From a virus, in the IMG/VR virus record IMGVR_UViG_3300042344_000338, positions 1-21,162 of that record: 21,162 nt of DNA; one strand, written 5' to 3'. A program made the translations under genes and the position numbers. Below are positions 7,164 through 13,271 of this stretch, piece by piece. A model generated the notes under the pieces. It was not told the origin of the DNA. It made no database searches and worked only from the letters and a program-made list of their open reading frames with translations. Numbering within the stretch: the first letter of the stretch is position 1; each line of letters starts with the position of its first letter.

Positions 7164-7468
7164 ACATTCGCTGGCTCATCGTGTTCATGATCGCGTCGAT
7201 CGGCTGCGTCGCTTCGCTGCCGACCGACCCCGGCATCTCTGCGGATCTCGCGGTCGAGACCGCCCGCATGGTGATCGCCAGCCGGGCCGCGCCGCCTGCT
7301 CCTGCTCCTGACGCGGGGCGTTGTGAAAACTGCAACGGCACCGGAAAGATCGGCGATGGAAGAATCGTCATGCCTTGCCCCGAATGTGGCGGCGACGGTG
7401 TGAAGGGTGCGGAGAAGTCGGTGCTCCATCCTGCCGTGTTCGTGCCGTGCAAGGAGTGCAACTCGTGA
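7160..7468 (+). CDS. Putative lipoprotein with DnaJ-like zinc motif
   Basis: The 102-residue product begins with TTG and a short signal peptide: N-I-R-W at the start, a hydrophobic core (LIVFMIASI) and a lipobox-like S13-I-G-C16, so it is probably a lipoprotein or anchored by its N-terminus. After a Pro/Ala linker comes CENCNGTG (55-62) and CPECGGDG (73-80), two copies of the CxxCxGxG repeat seen in the DnaJ zinc region, followed by a last CKEC near the C-terminus. Four or more Cys probably bind a zinc ion. A combination of membrane anchor and DnaJ-type zinc region without a J domain is odd; it could act as an adaptor or redox/zinc protein outside the cytoplasm. Its stop overlaps the next GTG. 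Confidence 0.65.
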   Translation: MNIRWLIVFMIASIGCVASLPTDPGISADLAVETARMVIASRAAPPAPAPDAGRCENCNGTGKIGDGRIVMPCPECGGDGVKGAEKSVLHPAVFVPCKECNS

Positions 7469-7824
7469 CGGTCGCGGATCTCAAGCTCTTGATCTGGCGA
7501 AACGTTGGCATCCGACGGCACCTCGTCGGGCGTCAGGTGATCGATGACTTCACCGAGCTCGCCGTGCAGCACTGGGAGATCGAGGCGTACACGCACGCCG
7601 TCGATCCCGAGCAGCAAGCGGTCGTGACCGAGCAAGTGCTCAAGAGCGTCAAGCGGGGCTATCAAGTCGTGAGCGACAAGGAACCGCAGGAGTACGGATT
7701 CTTTTGGGCACTCGTGCTCCAGGCGGTCGCTTCGATCGTGGTGCAACTCATTCTCCGGTGGTGGATGGAAAGCCGGATGAACAAGGTGCGGATGCTGGTC
7801 TGGCAACAGGAGCTCACGCGATGA
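7465..7824 (+). CDS. Single-span membrane protein, unknown role
   Basis: The 119-residue product starts at GTG 7465 (overlapping the upstream TGA) and has one clear membrane segment at about residues 79-98 (FFWALVLQAVASIVVQLIL) with positively charged residues after it (RWWMESRMNKVR). The first 75 residues are charged and helical and would be soluble. I do not recognise the family. The position next to another small membrane protein and the peptidase/lipoprotein pair suggests a membrane complex or lysis function, but holin features are incomplete. It overlaps the following gene by ATGA. Confidence 0.6.
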   Translation: MTVADLKLLIWRNVGIRRHLVGRQVIDDFTELAVQHWEIEAYTHAVDPEQQAVVTEQVLKSVKRGYQVVSDKEPQEYGFFWALVLQAVASIVVQLILRWWMESRMNKVRMLVWQQELTR

Positions 7825-8087
7825 CTGACGCGGCGAAGGATACGCTCCTGTCGGTGCTCAAGGACTACGGCTTCGCGACCGTGGTAGCCCTCGCGTGCCT
7901 GTACGTCGGGCGGCAGGATGTGCTGCTCCCGCTCGTGAAGGCTCACACCGCGTTTCTTGACAAGCTCGCGACAACTCAAGTCGAGATCGCCGAGGCGATG
8001 CAGGAGCAGACGCGGTTGCTCTACGCGTTGCAGCCCAAGATGGGCGAGAAGACGATGACGGTCGAACGGATCGAGCCCGCCGAATAA
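7821..8087 (+). CDS. Small membrane protein, holin-like
   Basis: This 88-residue protein has one hydrophobic segment at about residues 16-30 (YGFATVVALACLYVG) followed by a long polar helix (residues 35-70) with a heptad-like pattern that may be a coiled coil, and a charged C-terminus. The architecture of an N-terminal membrane helix followed by a coiled coil resembles small phage BhlA- or hemolysin-type holins, but I cannot confirm it. It overlaps the upstream gene by ATGA and is the last gene before a 39-base gap that contains no recognisable signal. Confidence 0.55.
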   Translation: MTDAAKDTLLSVLKDYGFATVVALACLYVGRQDVLLPLVKAHTAFLDKLATTQVEIAEAMQEQTRLLYALQPKMGEKTMTVERIEPAE

Positions 8088-8126
8088 CGGCGTCACATCA
8101 ACCTACTCTAGCGACAGAGACTCACC

Positions 8127-8855
8127 ATGTGTGCCATGAGCCCCCGGTTGCTTCGCCCGCTGGCGTCGGGCTTCAACCCGAAGAGCATCGCCGGGCTTTC
8201 GCTGTGGCTGGACGCAGCCGACGCCAGCACCATCACGGTTTCCACTGGCGTGTCGGTGTGGGCCGACAAGAGCGGCAACGGCCGCAACGCCTCCCAAGCC
8301 ACGGGCGGCAAGCAGCCCGCCTACAGCAGCACCATCAACGGCAAAAACGTGGTGACGTTCCAAGGCACCGATGACACCATGCAAATCGGGGCCAACGCCG
8401 CCTTTAACGCTACGAGCCAGACGATCATTGTCGTCTCACGCCAGAACGCGAACGCCAACCAAGCCCTGTGGTACAAGGCCGACAGCAACTCTGCGGTCGG
8501 CGTGATTATGAGATACCGGTCTGCTCCGTTTTTCTGGCATTATCAGAAAAACGACGCAAGCGCGGAAACCTTGTTCCACAACGCCAGCACCAACAGCAAC
8601 GTCAACGTCTTCGTCACCGTGCTGGAGCCTGCCGCCCAGGCTGGCTACACAAACGGCTCTCTAGTCGCCAGCGCGACTGTAACAACCGCATACGACAACA
8701 ACAGCGGCCCATGGCTGGGGTCACGGCGAGACGTAGGCGAGTACCTGCAAGGTGACATTGCCGAGGTGTTGTTCTGGAACCGCGCCCTGTCAGCGTCGGA
8801 ACGCTCGCGGGTGGAACGCTACCTGGGCCGCAAGTGGGGAGTGACCGTCTCATGA
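8127..8855 (+). CDS. LamG/concanavalin A-like beta-sandwich protein
   Basis: The 242-residue protein has the pattern LSLWLDAADAST near residue 24, VWADKSGNG near 46, then repeated strands with aromatic and Asn-rich loops, and ends GDIAEVLFWNRALSASE, which matches the final strand of LamG/concanavalin A-like folds (I-D-E-V-x-V-W-N-R-x-L-S-x-x-E). Such domains bind carbohydrates and are used on phage surfaces for attachment or decoration. No signal peptide is seen. The start ATG 8127 has no strong Shine-Dalgarno. It may be a virion surface protein or accessory fibre domain. Codon use is richer in AAC and polar residues than its neighbours. It overlaps the next gene by ATGA. The fold call is good, the role is inferred. 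Confidence 0.72.
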   Translation: MCAMSPRLLRPLASGFNPKSIAGLSLWLDAADASTITVSTGVSVWADKSGNGRNASQATGGKQPAYSSTINGKNVVTFQGTDDTMQIGANAAFNATSQTIIVVSRQNANANQALWYKADSNSAVGVIMRYRSAPFFWHYQKNDASAETLFHNASTNSNVNVFVTVLEPAAQAGYTNGSLVASATVTTAYDNNSGPWLGSRRDVGEYLQGDIAEVLFWNRALSASERSRVERYLGRKWGVTVS

Positions 8856-9130
8856 TTCCGCACCGCTACTTCCGAGCCAGCCCGGCCACCTACGAGCAGA
8901 TGCGGGCCACACTGGACGCCGCGTGGGGCCTGCCCAACGACAAGGCGACCACCACCTGCATGGCTCCGCTGGCGACCGCCCCGCGTCACCCGAGCGGCGA
9001 TGTAGTGGTAGGCGTCCTGCCCGAGTGGTGCGATTGGGAACCGGCCGCCACGCTCCTGCCGCAACTGCTGGCGAGCGGGGCCGTCACCGAGATCACGGCG
9101 GCCGACTACTTCGCCTGCCTGGGCGAGTGA
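8852..9130 (+). CDS. Hypothetical 92-residue protein
   Basis: Unrecognised. The product has a basic, aromatic start (MIPHRYFRA), an internal stretch with VVVGVLPEW, and a C-terminal segment LLPQLLASGAVTEITAADYF that looks like a helix-strand unit. It overlaps the LamG-like gene by ATGA and could be a small chaperone or partner of that protein, as often happens with phage fibre genes, but this is only inferred from position. Confidence 0.55.
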   Translation: MIPHRYFRASPATYEQMRATLDAAWGLPNDKATTTCMAPLATAPRHPSGDVVVGVLPEWCDWEPAATLLPQLLASGAVTEITAADYFACLGE

Positions 9131-9153
9131 CGCTAGACCCACAATCCAACGAC

Positions 9154-9306
9154 ATGAGCGACCAGCCCATTGCGTGGCTTTTCCGCAACCCAGACGGCTC
9201 GGTGAAGTTCGTGCTGCACGACGCCGACCGTGCCGAGGCGTGGGGGCGAAACTTCAAGGGCACGGTCGTGCCGCTCTACGAAAAGCCGCAGGAGAAGCAG
9301 CCGTGA
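9154..9306 (+). CDS. Small phage accessory protein (PLY-type)
   Basis: This protein of about 50 residues reads PIAWLFRNPDG near its start and VVPLYEKPQ near its end. Many phages encode small accessory proteins with an A-W-x-x-x near the start and a P-L-Y-x-x-P ending, whose function is unknown. I prefer ATG 9154, where the conserved-looking part begins; GTG 9127, which overlaps the previous stop, would add nine residues and is a real alternative. The stop overlaps the following GTG start. Confidence 0.5.
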   Translation: MSDQPIAWLFRNPDGSVKFVLHDADRAEAWGRNFKGTVVPLYEKPQEKQP

Positions 9307-9494
9307 CCGGCATCGAACTCACCAACCACCTGCGTCTGCTGTCAGGCTACCACATGGGCACCGACCTGATCGACAGGCTCACCGCAGCCGAGCGGTTCCA
9401 GAAGCAGCAACGCGAGGCACTCGCCCAGGCGGCTGACGAGATCGAGCGGCTGACGGCAGAACTGCAAGCCAAGCAGGCCCAGCCCGTAGGCTAG
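9303..9494 (+). CDS. Small coiled-coil protein
   Basis: The 63-residue protein starts at GTG 9303 (GTGA overlap). Its second half, from about residue 28, has a clear heptad-like pattern with alternating Leu/Ala and charged residues (AADEIERLTAELQAK), so it is probably a coiled coil that oligomerises. No function can be named. It is followed by a 50-base gap. Confidence 0.5.
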   Translation: MTGIELTNHLRLLSGYHMGTDLIDRLTAAERFQKQQREALAQAADEIERLTAELQAKQAQPVG

Positions 9495-9544
9495 AAGCAA
9501 CGGCCACGAGTCGGGCCTGACCCGCGCCACCACGAGGTAACACC

Positions 9545-9901
9545 ATGTCCGAAGTTCGCATCAAGCGTCGCGTTCGTACGATCTCCCTGACCCTCGGCAC
9601 CGCAACCGCAGCGGCCACGGTCTTGCGACTCGATGACATGGCGGGCGGGATCATCTCGGTCGGCACGATGTCGACTTCGGCATCCACCCTCCAGATGTTC
9701 GGGGCTACCGATGAGGCTGGCCCGTATCGTCGCGTCTACGGAGCCGATGGATCTGCCGCCGATGTGACGCTCGCACCGAGCACCGCCGACGGGCGGATCT
9801 ACTCACTGCCCGATTCCGCCTACGCTCTGCCCTACGTGCGGATCGTGAGCGGCAACACCCACGCGACCGCTGTGCCGGCGGTGGTCGTGCTCAAGAGCTA
9901 G
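9545..9901 (+). CDS. Beta-rich small protein, possibly structural
   Basis: The 118-residue product is predicted beta-rich with many Thr/Ser/Ala/Gly residues (LGTATAAATVLRL, then SVGTMSTSASTLQMFG) and a short C-terminal strand (PAVVVLKS). It looks like a virion decoration or neck protein, similar in feel to the capsid-accessory protein at 18076, but I cannot align the two convincingly. The start ATG 9545 has GAGG at 9534-9537 upstream. It sits directly before the packaging module. Identity is not known. Confidence 0.6.
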   Translation: MSEVRIKRRVRTISLTLGTATAAATVLRLDDMAGGIISVGTMSTSASTLQMFGATDEAGPYRRVYGADGSAADVTLAPSTADGRIYSLPDSAYALPYVRIVSGNTHATAVPAVVVLKS

Positions 9902-9903
9902 GC

Positions 9904-10248
9904 GTGCCCACTCGCATACCCACCCACAGGCCGCTGCGTCTCCGCTCCGCTTCCCTCCAGGCGGCAGAGCAACTGAGGCCAAACGCGGCAGCCCGTGGGT
10001 ACTGCGACTCGCGGCACAAAACGTGGAGGCTCGCGGTGCTGACCCGCGACGCGTGGCAGTGCCAAGACTGCGGGCGTGTGTGTGCCGATCGACGCGAGGC
10101 CCACGCGGATCATGTGAGCCCGGTCGTGCATGGCACCGAGGTCTGCCGCGATGGGCGGTCGCGGTATGACGTTGCCGCTGGGCAGTGCTTGTGTGTGCGA
10201 TGCCACAGCCGGAAAACGAACAAAGAAAGTCGCTCGCAAGCAACGTGA
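9904..10248 (+). CDS. HNH endonuclease
   Basis: The 114-residue protein starts at GTG 9904, two bases after the previous stop. It has C53xxC56, the core HADHVSP (67-73) in which His and Asp form the active site, and C97xxC100-H101 followed by RKTNKE, the usual ending of phage HNH nucleases. The two Cys pairs bind a structural zinc ion. In HK97-like phages a small HNH protein next to the terminase is needed for specific DNA cleavage in packaging, and this one sits just upstream of the terminase genes (with one gene in between), so this role is likely. Confidence 0.85.
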   Translation: MPTRIPTHRPLRLRSASLQAAEQLRPNAAARGYCDSRHKTWRLAVLTRDAWQCQDCGRVCADRREAHADHVSPVVHGTEVCRDGRSRYDVAAGQCLCVRCHSRKTNKESRSQAT

Positions 10249-10272
10249 AAATCCGTACACTTCCATCTCCAC

Positions 10273-10280
10273 AAGGAGGT
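10273..10280 (+). promoter_or_regulatory. Strong Shine-Dalgarno for the second HNH gene
   Basis: AAGGAGGT lies five bases before ATG 10286. It is a near-perfect complement to the 16S rRNA 3' end, stronger than most starts in this window, and it rules out the much longer upstream reading in the same frame. Confidence 0.75.
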
Positions 10281-10285
10281 GGCGA

Positions 10286-11227
10286 ATGGCGTGCATGAAG
10301 TGCGGGTCGGATTGGGTGACGCTCAAGTGTAAGGACATGGTTTCCTGCCCCGAGTGCTGCAAGCAGCAACGGTGCAAGGCAAGGAAGCAGGGCAGGCTGC
10401 CGCCGGTTCAGTCGAAGCCGTGCGAGAGATGTGGGAGTCAGTTTGCCGTGCAAGGCTGTGCCGTCTCGGCTTCTAGGTTCTGCGACGATTGCAGGCTGCC
10501 GGCTAAGGGCGAGCGTCGCAAGAGGTGGGCCGAATCCAATCGAAAGGAAGCCACTCGCAGGCGTAGAGTCTGTCGAACGCTCGCGTCTTTCATGGCAGAT
10601 GTCCGAGCGGCAATGAGTGCTCAGTGCGCAGCTTCCGCGAAATGCCAAAGGACTCTAGACAATCCCCCGTGTATTTGTCGCAACTGCTCTAAGCCTTTCG
10701 TGTCTGACCCTCGTCATGCCAGCCGCTTTTGTTCTTGGCAATGCTGTGTGGCGTTCTGCGAACAAAGAACGTGCGAGACATGCGGGTGCACGTTTACGCT
10801 GCGAGCGACCGGGCGAAATGCAAGGTCAAAAAGAAAGCGACCGGAGTGCAAAAAATGCGTGAAGTCAAGATGGTTGAAGACCCCAGCCGGCAGGCGTTTT
10901 CGGAAGAAAGAGGAGCATCGAACTCGATGCCGAAAGTATGGCGTGCCTTACGACCCGAGCGTCAAGTCGCGTCTAGTGTTCGAGCGGGATAACTACGTGT
11001 GCCATGTGTGCGGCAGGCAGACGCTCATGATGTTTGCTTGGGTAGGCTCTGTGCCAGACGAAAGATCCCCGACAATCGACCACCACCCATATCCCCTGAG
11101 TGCCGGGATCAGCGGGCACGAGTGGCATAACGTCAGGTGTGCGTGCTGGGGCTGCAACGTCAGGAAGGGAGCAAAGATTGATCCGGTCGCGGCGGTCGCG
11201 GCCGGGCTTGATGCCAGGGGGGGGTAG
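10286..11227 (+). CDS. Zinc-finger-rich HNH endonuclease, probably mobile
   Basis: The 313-residue protein holds a chain of Cys pairs: C3-C6, C21-C24, C46-C49, C66-C69, C131-C134, C149-C153, C163-C166 and C188-C191, suggesting several small zinc ribbons that may bind DNA. A C-terminal HNH domain follows: C239xxC242, IDHH at 264-267, then HNVRCACWGCNVRKG (281-295). This arrangement is like free-standing homing endonucleases. It is Arg/Lys/Cys-rich and uses AGG and AGA Arg codons and AT-richer codons more than its neighbours, and it separates the packaging HNH from the small terminase. I infer a horizontal insertion. The start is fixed by a strong Shine-Dalgarno. It could also be an accessory nuclease. 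Confidence 0.75.
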   Translation: MACMKCGSDWVTLKCKDMVSCPECCKQQRCKARKQGRLPPVQSKPCERCGSQFAVQGCAVSASRFCDDCRLPAKGERRKRWAESNRKEATRRRRVCRTLASFMADVRAAMSAQCAASAKCQRTLDNPPCICRNCSKPFVSDPRHASRFCSWQCCVAFCEQRTCETCGCTFTLRATGRNARSKRKRPECKKCVKSRWLKTPAGRRFRKKEEHRTRCRKYGVPYDPSVKSRLVFERDNYVCHVCGRQTLMMFAWVGSVPDERSPTIDHHPYPLSAGISGHEWHNVRCACWGCNVRKGAKIDPVAAVAAGLDARGG

Positions 11228-11299
11228 CCTTGCCGGCACGTCTGAGGAAAACCAGAAGTTCCGGCGTGTGTACGCGTGGTTGAAATAGGAAGTTTGAAA

Positions 11300-11758
11300 A
11301 TGGGCCGGGGCCGAAAGCCAACGCCGAAGCCGATCCTGAAGCTCCGGGGCTCCCGCATTCGCGGGCCGCACGTCTCGGGCATCGACGCCCCGCCGGGCTC
11401 GCCGCCGGCCCCGGATTGGATGTGCCCGACCGCCCGTGCCGAGTGGGATCGCGTGGCCCCGATGCTTGAAGCGTCGAAGGTCATGAGCCCGCGACATCAG
11501 CAGACGCTCGCGGCGTACTGCGACGCGTTCGCCGACATGGTGACGGCTGACCGCGAGCTCCAGGCGAACGGCACGACCATCATGGACGACAAGGGTAGGG
11601 TGAGTAATCACCCGGCATGGCTCCGCAAGCGGGATGCTCGGAACCAGATGCTCAAGTTTGCAGCAGAGTTCGGGCTCACTGCCTCCGCACTCGCCAGGGT
11701 CTCGGCCATTGAGCAAACGCCGGAAAACGACGAAGACGCCGCCATCCTGTTCGGATGA
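11300..11758 (+). CDS. terS: Terminase small subunit (P27-like)
   Basis: The 152-residue protein begins MGRGRKPTPKPILKLRGS, the basic start typical of P27-family small terminases, followed by a Pro-rich stretch and a helical body with the segment ARAEWDRVAPMLEASKVM and then LAAYCDAFADM. TerS recognises the phage DNA and brings TerL to it. ATG 11300 has AGGA at 11287-11290; GTG 11276 upstream would add eight residues and is less likely. The 3' end overlaps the large subunit gene in another frame. Order HNH, TerS, TerL and portal is standard for this type of phage. Confidence 0.85.
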   Translation: MGRGRKPTPKPILKLRGSRIRGPHVSGIDAPPGSPPAPDWMCPTARAEWDRVAPMLEASKVMSPRHQQTLAAYCDAFADMVTADRELQANGTTIMDDKGRVSNHPAWLRKRDARNQMLKFAAEFGLTASALARVSAIEQTPENDEDAAILFG

Positions 11759-13271
11759 CTGCAACTGCTCATCGTGCCGGGCGGTGAAGTTCTTCGAGAA
11801 GTTCTTCACCCACGCCAAGGGCGAGAAGGGCGGGCAGCCGTTCCTGCTCGAACCGTGGCAACGCGACTACGTGCGGGCGTTGTTCGCCGAGCGTGACGGT
11901 CGCCGGCAAGTGCGAACGTCGCTGCTCGCGGTGCCTCGCAAAAACGGAAAGAGCACGCTCTGTGCCGGGCTGGCTCTCAAGCTCTTGATGGAACCCGAGC
12001 CGGGCGGCGAAGTCTATTCGTGTGCCGCGTCGCGGGATCAAGCCCGGCTCGTGTTCGATACCGCAAGGATCGCGGTCGAGCAGTCGCCGGTGCTGTCGAA
12101 GCATCTGAAGGTCTACCGCTCGGCGATCGTGTGCGAAAAGACGCACGCGACCTACAAGGCACTCTCGGCCGAGGCTGGCATCCAGCACGGGCTGAACCCG
12201 CATGGCGTGATCTTTGACGAGTTGCACGCCCAGCCGAACCGCGAACTCGTGGATGTGATGGCGACTTCGATGGGTGCCCGGTCGCAGCCGCTCATGATCT
12301 ACATCACGACGGCGGGGTATGACCGGAAAAGCATTTGTTGGGAAATCTGGAGGTACGCGGAGGCGGTCGCGTCGGGCGGCATCGCCGACGATCGGTTCCT
12401 GCCGGCGATCTTCTGTGCCGCCCCGGAGGCCGATTGGAAGGACGAAAAGACCTGGGCCGTCGCGAACCCGAACCTCGGCGTCTCGGTGAACTCGGACTTC
12501 CTGCGGAGCGAGTGCTCGCGGGCGGTCGAGATGCCCGCATACGAAAACACTTTCCGGCAACTTTATTTGAACCAGTGGACAGAGCAGGACATTCGCTGGT
12601 TGCGAATGGATCACTGGGCGCAGGGCAATGCCCCGTGCCCGGTTTCGCTCGACAAGCGGGAGTGCTGGGCGGGGCTCGACTTGGCGGCCACGTTCGACAC
12701 GACGGCTTTCGTGTTGCTGTTTCCCTTGGATGAAGGGCGGTACTGGGTCGAGCCGCACTTCTGGATTCCCGAGGAGAACATGCGGGAGCGGGTGCGACGG
12801 GACCGGGTTTCCTATGACGTTTGGGGTCGGCAGGGTCATCTCCATCTGACGCCGGGGAACGTCACTGACTTCGATCAAGTGCGGGCCGACATCAACCAAC
12901 TGGCGAAGAAATACAACATTCGCCAGATCGGAATCGACCGATGGAACGCCACGCAGTTAGCCAATCAACTGCAAGGAGACGGCATAAGCGTTGTAGGTTA
13001 CGGACAGGGCTATAGCTCGATGAGCGGCCCCGCGAAAGTGCTGGAATCGCTCACCGTGTCGGGCAAGTTGCTGCACGGCGGTCATCCGGTCTTGGCGTGG
13101 CAGGCGGGCAACGTGGCGATACAGCACGACCACAACGGAAACATCAAGCCGAGCAAGGCGAAGTCGAACGAGCGAATCGACGGGATCGTCGCCCTGGTCA
13201 TGGCCTTGGGCATCCATTCATCGACAGCGGCCCAAGGGCCAGCCACCGAACCCTCCATCCTCATCCTATGA
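11709..13271 (+). CDS. terL: Terminase large subunit
   Basis: The product is the packaging motor ATPase and nuclease. From TTG 11709 it is 520 residues. The ATPase part shows VKFFEKFFTHAKG, LLEPWQ (47-51), a Walker A motif VPRKNGKS (75-82) and a Walker B strand VIFDE (167-171). The nuclease part shows GLDLAATFDTTAF near D324, IGIDRWNA, and a final acidic site NERIDG with D491. The start is uncertain: TTG 11709 gives a natural MSKRRK start with AGGG nine bases upstream, GTG 11784 would cut into the conserved first helix, and ATG 11634 would overlap TerS by 125 bases. It ends in an ATGA overlap with the portal. The identity is certain, the start is not. Confidence 0.92.
   Translation: MSKRRKTTKTPPSCSDDCNCSSCRAVKFFEKFFTHAKGEKGGQPFLLEPWQRDYVRALFAERDGRRQVRTSLLAVPRKNGKSTLCAGLALKLLMEPEPGGEVYSCAASRDQARLVFDTARIAVEQSPVLSKHLKVYRSAIVCEKTHATYKALSAEAGIQHGLNPHGVIFDELHAQPNRELVDVMATSMGARSQPLMIYITTAGYDRKSICWEIWRYAEAVASGGIADDRFLPAIFCAAPEADWKDEKTWAVANPNLGVSVNSDFLRSECSRAVEMPAYENTFRQLYLNQWTEQDIRWLRMDHWAQGNAPCPVSLDKRECWAGLDLAATFDTTAFVLLFPLDEGRYWVEPHFWIPEENMRERVRRDRVSYDVWGRQGHLHLTPGNVTDFDQVRADINQLAKKYNIRQIGIDRWNATQLANQLQGDGISVVGYGQGYSSMSGPAKVLESLTVSGKLLHGGHPVLAWQAGNVAIQHDHNGNIKPSKAKSNERIDGIVALVMALGIHSSTAAQGPATEPSILIL

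Noticed and set aside
9495-9544. Possible terminator in the gap after the coiled-coil gene
   Set aside because: Only a 4-5 base stem (CGGG/CCCG) is visible, with no T tract.
10130-10285. Longer version of the second HNH protein
   Set aside because: It overlaps the end of the first HNH gene, and a perfect Shine-Dalgarno fixes the start at 10286.
11769-12899. Long - strand frame opposite the large terminase
   Set aside because: The + strand has unmistakable Walker and nuclease motifs; the - strand reading is low-complexity Arg/Pro/Val-rich and has no support.
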